NCBI GenBank assembly: GCA_009912575.1
Contig: WNDP01000035.1
Coordinates: 1 to 34,083, forward strand
Length of the DNA: 34,083 nucleotides
Source of the DNA: Acinetobacter bereziniae
GTDB lineage: Bacteria; Pseudomonadota; Gammaproteobacteria; Pseudomonadales; Moraxellaceae
Direction of reading: 5' to 3'
Both the position numbers and the translations under genes were made by a program. The stretch's first letter is position 1. Each line of letters opens with the position of its first letter. Under the pieces are notes generated by a model. That model was not told the DNA's origin. It was given only the letters and a program-made list of their open reading frames with translations, and did not search any database. Shown here in pieces: positions 9,687 through 18,840 of the stretch.

Positions 9687-10217
9687 ATGAAAAAATTTCT
9701 TTTAGTATCAATTTTAGGTGCTATCTCAGTAACTAGCAATGCAGCCAATACTGAAATCCAACCTTATGTAGGTGCTGGTTATACATATTTAAATAATGAT
9801 GTTGATATTCACTTTTTGGGACTTAATGGTGGTGTTCAATTTAATCAATATATTGGTGCTGAAGCATTCTGGAACAAATCAGTAAACGACATCAAATTCG
9901 ACGAAGATTTTGAAGAGTTTGGCGTAAAAACTGATGCTGATGTTCAATACTATGGTGTTGCACTTACAGGTAAATATCCTTTAGAAAACAACTTTTATGC
10001 TAAAGGTCTTGTTGGATATACACGTGTTGATCTTGATGTAGATGCTCAATTTTTAGGATATAAAGTATCAGAAAGCGAAGATGATTCTGGTGTAATTATT
10101 CAAGCAGGTGGTGGTTATAATTTTACAAAAAATATTGCTGCTGAATTAGCTTATACATACATTAGCGCTTTCGATGGCTTCAATGGTGTGAATCTTCAAG
10201 TAAAATATAACTTCTAA
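9687..10217 (+). CDS. Small outer-membrane beta-barrel protein
   Basis: This 176-aa protein has a signal peptide (MKKFLLVSILGAISVTSNA, then ANTEI) and about eight alternating amphipathic strands, including IQPYVGAGYTYLNND, YYGVALTGKYP, YAKGLVGYTRV and the final VNLQVKYNF with the C-terminal phenylalanine. It resembles the OmpA-type eight-stranded barrels annotated as porin-family or outer-membrane beta-barrel proteins, such as the OmpX and Ail group. There is no OmpA-type peptidoglycan-binding domain. A strong hairpin terminator follows the stop codon, so the gene is a single transcription unit. The function is unknown; adhesion, surface stability or a small pore are the usual options. Confidence 0.85.
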   Translation: MKKFLLVSILGAISVTSNAANTEIQPYVGAGYTYLNNDVDIHFLGLNGGVQFNQYIGAEAFWNKSVNDIKFDEDFEEFGVKTDADVQYYGVALTGKYPLENNFYAKGLVGYTRVDLDVDAQFLGYKVSESEDDSGVIIQAGGGYNFTKNIAAELAYTYISAFDGFNGVNLQVKYNF

Positions 10218-10226
10218 AGTTAAAAT

Positions 10227-10254
10227 AGAAAGAAGGATAAATATCCTTCTTTCT
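10227..10254 (+). terminator. Strong hairpin terminator
   Basis: AGAAAGAAGGATA pairs perfectly with TATCCTTCTTTCT (13 bp) around a minimal AA centre, 10 bases after the beta-barrel stop codon. Confidence 0.8.
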
Positions 10255-10765
10255 TAAATTATGTTTCTAGTTAAGGTATTACTAAGAACTAAAATGTGAA
10301 AGATCACAATTATATTCAGTATTATTCACACAACAAAAAGTAATTCTATAAATTCTATGCACCTAAAAAAATACCAGCCTTTTATAAGTGATGCACATAA
10401 AAATAATTAACTTTAGATTTACTCAAAAACTCGAATATTTATTCATATAAAACTCGATTAGCAACCTTCAGACCATAGATTTAAAATTAAAAAAATACTT
10501 TATCAACCTTTCTACAGTGAGCCATCGAATGCTATTTATGCGTGTGTTCATCTCAGTTTAATATCACTCGATTCTGCAAATCAAAATTTGATTTCAGCCG
10601 AACCAGCATAAATTAATGAGGATAGGAATCGCTCATATACTGACTATTTTCATACTTTCAGCAATGTTCATCCAAACTAAACATTAGAATGAAATTGGTC
10701 TAACAAATGCAATCAGGTCATTCAAACTGAATAACCTGATTGATAAATTTTGGAATTTAAAAAAC
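10255..10765. other. Intergenic region between convergent genes
   Basis: About 510 AT-rich bases between the beta-barrel and the FepA/CirA-like receptor, which converge. I see no gene, RNA or clear repeat here. Confidence 0.5.
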
Positions 10766-12826
10766 TTAGAACTTATAGGTTGCGCCTAAAAATACTTTTT
10801 GACGTTCTACTAAATAAGCATCTGCACCATTTGATAGTTTTTTATCCAACAAGTTAGTAAAACCACCGCGAATCGTAAGATTATCATTCACTTTATAATT
10901 GCTTGCCAAATTCACAATGGTATGTGGTTTTTGCATGCTAGAAGACGTGGTATTTTCAGTTAAATACTGTTTACCAAGATATTGCGCAGATAAATCAATA
11001 TTTAAGGGATCGATAGGCTGCCAATTTAGTGAAGAATTAATTGTTAATTTTGACGTTGTAAGCAATGTCGTACCAGTGTCTTCATTTTTGGCTTTTAAGA
11101 AATATGTTGCATTGTTGTTCCATTTTAAATTGTCTAAAATCGGGAAGTTTGCAACCATTTCTAAGCCACGTGTAACTGCACTTTGAATGTTTTCATTACG
11201 TGTAAACCAAACACCATTTCTCCCCCCTAAAGGTGAATATGCGATTTTGTTTTTAAAATCTGTATGGAAGAATGTCAGACCGATATCTGTACCAAAACCA
11301 GTATAATTGACACCTATTTCATAATTTGTACTTTCTTCTGGTTTTAGATTTGGGTTACCTGTCATATAACACCCACCACTAACATAAGTGAGGTCTTGAC
11401 CTGTAACCATGTCTTTCCAGACTTGACCTTTTAAGCCATTACAGCCATTACCACCAGATTGTGTTGCAGCTCCCGGAGTGGACTCTTTAACAGTCGGCGC
11501 ACGAAAGCCTTTTGCTACGCCCCCCTTGATCACAAGGTCATCTGTCGCACTAAAAACTAAATAACCACGTGGACTATGGTGTGTGCCGTATTTTTCATCA
11601 TGATCTAAACGATCACCTACCGTTAATTTTAAATTGTCTAAAAGGTTGATGTTATTTTCGAGGAATAAAGCCCAACTTTTATTATCTACTTTAGGGTTAG
11701 AATAACTTTGACCATCCCAGCTTCCACCTGGCAAGGTTCCAATAGTGTCAGTATTCGTTAATTCCTGTTTCTTCCACTGACCACCCAAAGTCAATACCTG
11801 ATCAAATACGACTTCAAAAGGCATAGTTAAATTGCCTTCAATGATCAGCTCATTAGATTTTGTTTTAGAGTCTGTGATACTTGAATCATAATCATTGTAA
11901 TAAGCACTTAATTTTGACTTACCAATATCCCATTCACCATCATGTGAAATACTAAATGAATTATGTTCTAACTCAGTTGCGCCCCAGCTGGTAACAACTT
12001 CAGCACCAGTGGTTGGATTAATCCTAGACCCTTTTTCATTCTTTTGAATGCTATGCCCAGCTTCAAAACTCAATGCATGTTTGTCTGAAGGTTTGTAATA
12101 TAACATTGCATTATAATTTTGATCTTGAGAACCTGTTGTACCACTTCCTGCGAGGTATTTTTTATCAGCTTCACGTTCCGTAACACCAGCAGTGAGTCGT
12201 AAACCTAAAGTGTCTGTTAAAGGCCCCGCTGCCATTACACCAGTTTGTAAAGATGTTCCTAAATCTGAGGATGTCGTTGGTTGAGTATAGTTGAGCGTTA
12301 CATTACCACCCCATTCGTTTGGAATTTTCTTGGTGATAATATTGATAACACCACCCATAGCATCTGAGCCATAAAGTGATGACATTGGACCACGAACCAC
12401 TTCAATTCTTTCGATCATGTCTGGTGTAATCCAGTTTAAATCTTGACGACCTAAATCTGGGCGATAGTTGGTATCGCGTGAAGACCCAATCCGTTTGCCA
12501 TCCACTAAAATTAACGTGTAATTATCTGGCAAACCACGTAATTTAATTTTTGACCCTTCACCTGATGGGCTTATACCGCCCGTTACACCCGGAACTTTAC
12601 TTAGCAGTTCTGCAATGCTTCCTACAGGTTGTTTTTCAATATCTTCACTGGTAATCACACTGATACTTGCAGGCGCTTCTTTAATATCTACAGCTTGACT
12701 GCTTGCAGTAACAACCATGGTTTTTAATTGTACAGTATCATCTTGTGCTTCTTGAGCAAAAGTTGAAAACGACATTGCAGTGAAAACAGAAAGTGAAAGT
12801 GTTTTCAGTATTAATTGTTTATTCAT
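10766..12826 (-). CDS. TonB-dependent receptor (FepA/CirA-like)
   Basis: This 686-aa outer-membrane receptor has a signal peptide (MNKQLILKTLSLS to SFSTFA, then QEAQ), a TonB box in LKTMVVTAS, and a plug domain with EAPASISVITSEDIEKQP, LRGLPDNYTLILVDGKR and EVVRGPMSSLYGSDAMGGV. The barrel ends KVFLGATYKF. The RGPMSSLYGSDAMGGVINIITK stretch, given here only to name the segment ending the plug, and the overall length match the catecholate receptor group (FepA, CirA, BfrA). These import Fe(III)-enterobactin, its breakdown products or other catechols through TonB. A good Fur box lies 74 bases upstream, so iron repression is likely. The gene is alone and transcribed away from the tRNA island. Confidence 0.9.
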   Translation of the reverse strand: MNKQLILKTLSLSVFTAMSFSTFAQEAQDDTVQLKTMVVTASSQAVDIKEAPASISVITSEDIEKQPVGSIAELLSKVPGVTGGISPSGEGSKIKLRGLPDNYTLILVDGKRIGSSRDTNYRPDLGRQDLNWITPDMIERIEVVRGPMSSLYGSDAMGGVINIITKKIPNEWGGNVTLNYTQPTTSSDLGTSLQTGVMAAGPLTDTLGLRLTAGVTEREADKKYLAGSGTTGSQDQNYNAMLYYKPSDKHALSFEAGHSIQKNEKGSRINPTTGAEVVTSWGATELEHNSFSISHDGEWDIGKSKLSAYYNDYDSSITDSKTKSNELIIEGNLTMPFEVVFDQVLTLGGQWKKQELTNTDTIGTLPGGSWDGQSYSNPKVDNKSWALFLENNINLLDNLKLTVGDRLDHDEKYGTHHSPRGYLVFSATDDLVIKGGVAKGFRAPTVKESTPGAATQSGGNGCNGLKGQVWKDMVTGQDLTYVSGGCYMTGNPNLKPEESTNYEIGVNYTGFGTDIGLTFFHTDFKNKIAYSPLGGRNGVWFTRNENIQSAVTRGLEMVANFPILDNLKWNNNATYFLKAKNEDTGTTLLTTSKLTINSSLNWQPIDPLNIDLSAQYLGKQYLTENTTSSSMQKPHTIVNLASNYKVNDNLTIRGGFTNLLDKKLSNGADAYLVERQKVFLGATYKF

Positions 12827-12899
12827 GTTAATACGCCACTTAATTTATGAGGGATTATGAAGAAAGTGTTGCGCATTGTATCTAAATGTAAATAAAGAT

Positions 12900-12918
12900 G
12901 CAAATGATAATTATTATT
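12900..12918 (-). promoter_or_regulatory. Fur box upstream of the FepA/CirA-like receptor
   Basis: The 19 bases match the Fur consensus GATAATGATAATCATTATC at 15 positions, with the core AATGATAAT intact. It lies 74 bases before the receptor ATG, where it would overlap a promoter. Confidence 0.7.
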
Positions 12919-13302
12919 AATATGAATTAATTTTAATTGAATTTGTGTGAAAATTCACATCTAAATAAACTTAAGTTATTCAAACAATGTTGGAAAAGAT
13001 ATTTATATAGCACATTATAGAATTATCTTTATCAATCGAAAAAAATCGTTCAGCAGCAATTCTAAATTACTCCAAGCCTCATCTCCCTTCGCCTTACTCT
13101 TCAATATTGTGGACTTTAGAAAATTGATCTTCATCGTAGATCGTGTGGAAAGCCGAAGTGCTAGGAAAAGTTAATGGTAAGATGGATTTACATGTGGGAT
13201 ATAGACCAACGAGCTATCAAACAAATAGACCGAAAATTGTGATAGTCTAAAACATTGAGGCATTAAAAAACCTCATAAACTAAACGCTTATGAGGTCGAA
13301 TT
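12919..13302. other. Intergenic region flanking the left attachment site
   Basis: No gene is visible. The part from 13127 onward is related to 26874-27061 beside the intact tRNA: 38 nt with one mismatch (13127-13164 against 26874-26911), then 22 identical nt (13190-13211 against 26937-26958). It is the original downstream flank of the tRNA gene, now separated from it by the island. Confidence 0.65.
13266..13294 (-). terminator. Terminator downstream of the displaced tRNA 3' half
   Basis: On the minus strand CCTCATAA and TTATGAGG form a stem, followed by a run of six T. It sits just beyond the 3' end of the tRNA fragment and is probably the native tRNA terminator. The equivalent place beside the intact tRNA (27027-27058) keeps only a wobble-rich version. 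Confidence 0.7.
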
Positions 13303-13348
13303 TGGTGGGCCCGCCCAGACTTGAACTGGGGACCAACGGATTATGAGT
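13303..13348 (-). repeat. Left attachment site (tRNA 3' half, 46 nt)
   Basis: These 46 bases are identical to 27062-27107, the 3' half of the CAT-anticodon tRNA from the anticodon loop to the CCA end. Identity stops right after the anticodon region: GAGT is followed by GGAGG here and by CCGCT in the intact tRNA. This is the footprint of tyrosine-recombinase integration with crossover in the anticodon arm, leaving the chromosomal 3' half displaced. The fragment lacks the 5' half and cannot be a functional tRNA. Confidence 0.85.
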
Positions 13349-13539
13349 GGAGGCAGATTTTTATAAAATTATTATATTAAACAATATCTTGCACCTTGTT
13401 AAAATAGTCGAAGCGAATAAACTCAACGTGACTGCTGATAAATTTAGAAGTGTAAGAAAAGTAAGGCTTTTGACTTTTCTAAAACGAAGATGGGCCAAAT
13501 GCGAGTTTTTCTAGGTATAAGAATAATATACTATTTTTT

Positions 13540-16200
13540 GTGCAAAAAACTCACGAATGCGAGAAAGAACGCGCCGTATTTGAAGAGTTCGCACATGAAA
13601 TTCGTGATGACTTAAACAATGCGGTATCGGATGCCGAAATCATTGAGATGTTGGCACAGCACTTGATTACCAAGCCTGTTTTTGATGCCTTGTTTGATGA
13701 GTATAGTTTTGCAGCCAATAATCCAATGGCAAAAGCCATGCAAAAGGTACTTGATGTTCTCGATCAGCACCAACTTGAAAGTGAAACGGAAGCACTACAA
13801 CGCTTCTATGACAGTGTGAAGCTACGTGCTTCAGGGATTGATAGTGCGGAAGGTAAACAGAAGATCATTGTTGAGTTATATGATAAGTTCTTCCGAAACG
13901 CTTTCCCTCGTATGACTGAGCGTTTAGGTATTGTCTACACGCCTGTCGAGGTTGTTGATTTCATTATTCACAGTGTAAATGATGTGTTGAAGCAAGAATT
14001 CGGTAAGAGTTTTGCCGATGAAGATGTGCATGTACTTGACCCATTTACGGGCACAGGGACGTTCATTTCTCGCTTACTGCAAAGCGGTTTAATTCCATCG
14101 GATAAGTTGGTCTATAAGTACAAGAACGAAATCCACGCCAATGAGCTTGTATTGCTCGCCTACTACATTGCAGCGATTAACATTGAAGCGGTTTATCACA
14201 GTCAAATGGTTGATGATTACACACCATTTGAGGGCATCTGTCTAACTGATACTTTCCAAATGTACGAAAAAGAAGATTTGGTCGATCAAGTCCTAGTAGA
14301 CAACAGTGCACGCCGTAAGCGTCAGAAGTCACTTGATATTCAAGTCATCATTGGTAATCCGCCATACTCAGCGGGTCAAGACTCAGCGAATGACAATAAT
14401 GCTAACCTAAAATACCCTCTATTGGATAACCGTATCACAGAAACTTATGCAAATTCATCAACTGCTAAGCTAAAAATTGCTTTATATGATTCGTATATTC
14501 GAGCAATACGTTGGGCAAGTGATCGTATTTCAACTCAAGGTGTGATTGGCTTCGTAACGAATGCTGGTTGGATTGATGCGAACACTGCGGATGGTCTGCG
14601 CAAGTGTTTGGCTGATGAATTTAGCAGTCTTTATATCTTCCATTTGCGTGGAAATGCCCGCACGTCAGGCGAACAACGACGCAAAGAAAAAGATAACGTC
14701 TTTGGACAAGGGACACGTACACCAATTGCTATTTCAATTCTTGTGAAAAACCCTAAAGCAGAAAAGCATGGGCAAATCTATTTCAACGACATAGGTGACT
14801 ACCTAAGCCGTGATGAAAAGCTAGAGAAGATTGCCAACTTTAAGAGTTTGCAAGGTATTAGCGATACTAATGGTTGGTCAGTGATTACCCCTGATGAACA
14901 TGGAGATTGGCTAAATCAGCGTGATAATAGTTTTGGTGAATTTATTGCTATCGGCGATAAGAAAGAAAAAGACTTGCCTAGCTTATTTAAAAATTACTCA
15001 AGTGGTGTCAAAACTAACAGGGATGCTTGGGTATACAATTTTTCCAAAGAAAATTTATGTGCCAATGTAGGAAAGACATTAGACTTTTATAACAGTGAGG
15101 TTGAGCGTTACAAGGACTCAAATATTCAACTCGATGATGTTACTCAATTTGTTAAATTAGATTCGCAATTATTCTCTTGGGATATTGGGAATAAGAATGA
15201 TCTGAAAAGATTGAAGAAATATATATTTAATGCTGATTCATTATATGTATCGACATATAGACCATTCACAAAAACTAATATTTACTTCAACAGGAACTTG
15301 AACAATAGTGTCTATCAAAACTTTAAATTATTCCCTACATCGAAATCTGAAAATTTAGTCATTTGTGCCGTTGGGCGTGGGGAATCTCAACCATTTTCAG
15401 TATTGTTAGTCAATAGAATTTTTGATTTCAAAATACACTATAACTCTCAATGTTTCCCTTTCTATCTCTATGAACAAGTAAATCAAGAAAAGAACGTTAA
15501 TTCAGGTGACTTATTCGATGAGTCACTCGATTTAACTGTGACAGAAACTAAATACGAACGCGAAGATGGCATCAGTGACGAAGGCTTGCAGCACTTCCAA
15601 ACGGCGTATCCTAGCGAACAAATCAAAAAGGAAGATATTTTCTACTATACATACGGTTTACTGCACAGTGAAGAATACCGTAATCGTTATGCGGACAACC
15701 TCACTAAAGAACTGCCACGTATACCATGTGTGAAGAAGGCTGAAGACTTTTGGGCGTTCTCCAAAGCAGGCCGTGAGCTTGCACATTGGCATCTCAACTA
15801 CGAAACCATTGAGCCGTACAAAGCAACATTGGATACAGGTAGCACGACGTACAATCAATTGACTTCCGAAGACTTCTACGTCGAAAAAATGAAGTTTGCT
15901 AAAAAAGGCGAAAAAGGCACAGTTATTTACAACAAGCACATCACGGTCAAGGACATCCCCATAGAGGCGTATGATTACGTGGTAAATGGTAAGCCTGCCC
16001 TAGAGTGGGTTATGGAGCGTCAAGGCGTTTCTACACACAAAGACAGTGGTATCGTAAATGATGCGAATGATTGGGCAGTTGAAACGATGAACAATACAGC
16101 TTACCCGCTTGAGTTGTTCTTGCGTGTGATTACGGTCAGTCTTGAAACCATGAAGATTGTGAACGCATTGCCAAGGTTGGAAATTGAGCAATTAGGGTAA
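13540..16200 (+). pseudogene. Type ISP restriction-modification protein, methyltransferase and specificity half only
   Basis: This 886-aa frame matches the C-terminal half of single-chain type ISP enzymes (LlaGI/LlaBIII kind), which normally run about 1,600 aa as nuclease, SF2 helicase, coupler, N6-adenine methyltransferase and target recognition domain. Visible here are the coupler (about 1-120), the AdoMet site DPFTGTGTF (167-175), the adenine-methylase catalytic motif IIGNPPYS (270-277) and a long C-terminal recognition region (about 450-880). The nuclease and helicase domains are absent: the frame opens from a GTG with no ribosome binding site only about 190 bases from the left attachment site. 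It is therefore 5'-truncated, possibly by the event that set the island boundary. If expressed it might methylate DNA without cutting, but a decayed gene is more likely. Confidence 0.75.
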
Positions 16201-16212
16201 AAAGCCAAAAAA

Positions 16213-16257
16213 ATCTGACAGCTATTGACATTTATCCAAGGCTGTCAGGTTAAATTT
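16213..16257 (-). mobile_element. Solo end of a related IS481-type element
   Basis: On the minus strand this 45-nt stretch repeats the layout of the IS end at 65-109: a 16-nt identical block (AAATTTAACCTGACAG), 20 unrelated bases, then a 9-nt identical block (CTGTCAGAT). Identical blocks at equal spacing are hard to explain by chance. No transposase is adjacent, so it is a relic. The 8-bp pair CTGACAGC/GCTGTCAG could also work as a hairpin after the methyltransferase gene. Confidence 0.45.
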
Positions 16258-16318
16258 AAGTTGTCAAAATGCAAGTTTGTCATTTTTCCTCACAAATTTT
16301 CTCAAAAATAACAAAACT

Positions 16319-16395
16319 CCCCCTCTGACTCTCCACACAATCCGATGCAACGTAACACACTCCCAAAACTCTCCCCCACCAAAAAAATTCTCCCC
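16319..16395 (-). other. G-rich segment on the minus strand
   Basis: The plus strand has four C runs (CCCCC, CCC, CCCCC, CCCC) within 77 bases, so the minus strand has matching G runs downstream of the helicase gene. Spacings of 38, 8 and 14 bases are long for a stable quadruplex. The strand bias stands out in AT-rich surroundings. Confidence 0.4.
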
Positions 16396-16420
16396 ACAAA
16401 AATTCTGCTACATCGTGCAG

Positions 16421-16481
16421 AAATAAGTTACTTTCAGATAGAGCCTCCTATGAAAGCGTGAGAGCTGAAAGTAACTTATTT
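16421..16481. repeat. 17-bp perfect inverted repeat with 27-nt loop
   Basis: AAATAAGTTACTTTCAG (16421-16437) and its exact complement (16465-16481) flank a 27-nt loop. On the plus strand the loop contains CCTCCTA, complementary to a Shine-Dalgarno; on the minus strand the same bases read TAGGAGG. It lies between convergent genes and may be a terminator, a structured RNA or a replication hairpin. There is no clear T tract on either side, so a plain terminator is not certain. Confidence 0.6.
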
Positions 16482-16537
16482 GTGGACATTGGCTTATGGG
16501 ATCGTTGGAATCAAGTTCAGAAGCTGATTAGGCCAAC

Positions 16538-18781
16538 TTAATCAAACAATTCATCTATCTCTTCCTGAGTAGCTTTACGTATCATATTGGTCGCACCTGT
16601 ATAGGCATCATAGGTTTTGCCATCCATAACAAATGGCTCTTTAGGAACAAGATGTTTACCTTGCCAATCTTTCAGATGCAAATATTCAAAACCACCCAAA
16701 GCAATACCCTGAAACTCAAGATAGCGTCTTTCAGGCTTGTTCTTGTTACGATCAATGACCTCAAAATATGACGCAATAAAGTTAAGTGCTTTGCTCTCAT
16801 CAATCTTAAATACATCAGAATCAGAATCATAGCTCATACCTTTAATGAGGTTGGCCTTGATAATCGACTTCATTGGAAGATTTGTCTGTTTCTGCACTGC
16901 CTTAAAGGTACTACACAGTAATTTGCTTGCTTGTGGTCCTTTGAGTATATGCTTATTGTCTAAGTACCTTTCAGGACTACGCAAATAGAATTGCTTAGCA
17001 ATATGCTGAACAAACACATTTTTTGCATATCCCTCGGTTACTTTAGCAATCTCATTAAATCTTTTTTGAGTAAGAATCTGATGAATATCATGTAGATTGC
17101 CAATGCGCTGAGCTAAATAGACAGTTTCATTCAAAATTTTGGCAACTTTATCAGGATAGGCTAGTTGATCATTACAATAATAGGCCAAATGATCAATGTA
17201 TTCCTCATCTTGCTGTTTATGCTCGATAAACTTGGTAGATAATTGTTTTAAAGATTCAGGTTTTTGATGACCTTTCTGAAAGTTTTCAATGAATATTTTG
17301 AGCGCAGGGTTAATACTTTCAGCATAGGCCTTATCAGTATTAACTTTTTGCTCATCAAAAAAATCAGTGATATAGCGAGGTGTAGAAATTACATCTTCAA
17401 AGAATTGAATTTTGCAGTTCGGTAAGAATTGCTTAATACGCCACGCCATATATTCAAGGCTACTATAAAAGTAGCTTGCATCAATTAAATACAAGGCTGA
17501 AACAAGACTGGCAGTATTCTGAATTGATTTACCTTGGTATACAGCAAAAAGTTTACAACCCAACCAATCTTTAAAACTCTCATTCATTCGATTGACTTTG
17601 TCATAAATATTTGGTTTATCATTATCTTGGAAATCAAACTTATAGTCTGTAGCTAAACTCGCTAGTGCCTGAGCAATATCATTTACACGAGTAATAAAGT
17701 CATTCAACCGTTTTTGGTGCTTACGGTGTAGTTTTTCAGGGTCTTGATTAGATTTAGTCAAACCAGTGTGCAATAAGATGTGGCAAGGTACATTTGCGAT
17801 GCGCAATCGACCAATAAACTGCACCATTTCTTCAACATGCGCTTGTTTACCTAAAATAAAAACTGAATCAATTTCAATTTCAGGATTATTCAGATTGACA
17901 GCTTCATCCATGATCGAGGTTGTAAATACAATATCGATACCAGTCGGAATCTTTTGTGTTTCAAAAACCTTTTTAACCTCACTTTGATTTTTGGTTTTAC
18001 TGTGTACCACAATACACTTGAGCTTATGACGCTGCTCAAAATAGCGTTTCATATTTTCGCATTTATCTCTTGAATTGACGCGTACAATAATCGTTTTACC
18101 GCATTTTCCTTTCAATGAATCCGATGATTTGATTAGTTCTCTAACTTTCTGCTCAATTATAGTGATTGCTGTGTATTGATTCCCATTGGGTAGAGATGTC
18201 ACTCGGATATCACGCACAGGAGGATTTTGATGCGTCACATAAATTTCTTGATCAATATCTATTTTAAGCTGATCAAATAGCTCTGTCGTTTTGGTCGCAG
18301 TTAGAAATAGACTTGCAGGTATCGAACGTTTTTGTAGATGCCAAATCACTGGCGTTAAAGCATCATCCCGAAATGAACCAGCAGAATATAATTTATGGGC
18401 TTCATCAATGACCAATAGAGCTGCTTTCTTTTGAGAATCGGTCATTAATTTAATAATTCGGTCGAATTTGTCATAGGTCGCAACAATAACACCTTTGAAC
18501 TTACGCAAACTATCGTCAGGGTTCTCGTTTGCACAAAAAAACAAATACTCAGAAATAACCTTGGTTTTTCCTGAATATTCGTGCTGTAACTCCATAACTT
18601 TAGCTTGAGTGGGCACTAGAATTAGTACGAATTTAAATTGAGCTTTTAACTCCTCCATAGTGAACGTGGTCTTTCCTGCACCAGTTGGTGCAACTAAGAA
18701 AGTGAATTTATTTGGTTCAATTTTAATACCAAATGAAGTTAAATATTGGTTATGACAAAGCTGCAATTCTTTTTTAGACAT
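16538..18781 (-). CDS. SF2 DEAD/DEAH-type helicase of the island
   Basis: This 747-aa helicase has a canonical first half: Walker A APTGAGKTT (about 31-39), Walker B VIDEAHKL (about 125-132), motif III FLTATKT (about 160), motif V TTSIMDEAVNLNN and motif VI QFIGRLR. About 400 further residues follow and match nothing I recognise. It would couple ATP hydrolysis to DNA or RNA strand movement. The organisation recalls origin-binding or replication helicases of phages and integrative elements, and its place 59 bases behind the integrase gene fits a role in replication or excision of the island; this is inference. The ATG at 18781 has GGAG 7 bases upstream and is preferred to the ATG at 18799. A perfect inverted repeat lies in its leader. 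Confidence 0.8.
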   Translation of the reverse strand: MSKKELQLCHNQYLTSFGIKIEPNKFTFLVAPTGAGKTTFTMEELKAQFKFVLILVPTQAKVMELQHEYSGKTKVISEYLFFCANENPDDSLRKFKGVIVATYDKFDRIIKLMTDSQKKAALLVIDEAHKLYSAGSFRDDALTPVIWHLQKRSIPASLFLTATKTTELFDQLKIDIDQEIYVTHQNPPVRDIRVTSLPNGNQYTAITIIEQKVRELIKSSDSLKGKCGKTIIVRVNSRDKCENMKRYFEQRHKLKCIVVHSKTKNQSEVKKVFETQKIPTGIDIVFTTSIMDEAVNLNNPEIEIDSVFILGKQAHVEEMVQFIGRLRIANVPCHILLHTGLTKSNQDPEKLHRKHQKRLNDFITRVNDIAQALASLATDYKFDFQDNDKPNIYDKVNRMNESFKDWLGCKLFAVYQGKSIQNTASLVSALYLIDASYFYSSLEYMAWRIKQFLPNCKIQFFEDVISTPRYITDFFDEQKVNTDKAYAESINPALKIFIENFQKGHQKPESLKQLSTKFIEHKQQDEEYIDHLAYYCNDQLAYPDKVAKILNETVYLAQRIGNLHDIHQILTQKRFNEIAKVTEGYAKNVFVQHIAKQFYLRSPERYLDNKHILKGPQASKLLCSTFKAVQKQTNLPMKSIIKANLIKGMSYDSDSDVFKIDESKALNFIASYFEVIDRNKNKPERRYLEFQGIALGGFEYLHLKDWQGKHLVPKEPFVMDGKTYDAYTGATNMIRKATQEEIDELFD

Positions 18782-18795
18782 GAGAACTCCATAGA

Positions 18796-18816
18796 GCATA
18801 TCGATTTGCGATATGC
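18796..18816. promoter_or_regulatory. Palindrome in the helicase leader
   Basis: GCATATCG-N5-CGATATGC is a perfect 8-bp inverted repeat in the 59-bp gap between the integrase stop and the helicase start. It could be an operator, or an RNA hairpin that sets helicase expression. There is no T tract. Confidence 0.5.
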
Positions 18817-18840
18817 CCTGACAGTTGTAGAAATTAAAAT

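Noticed and set aside
16319-16395. Firm call of a G-quadruplex on the minus strand
   Set aside because: The loops are 38, 8 and 14 bases and one run has only three G, so a stable structure is doubtful; it is reported only as a composition oddity.
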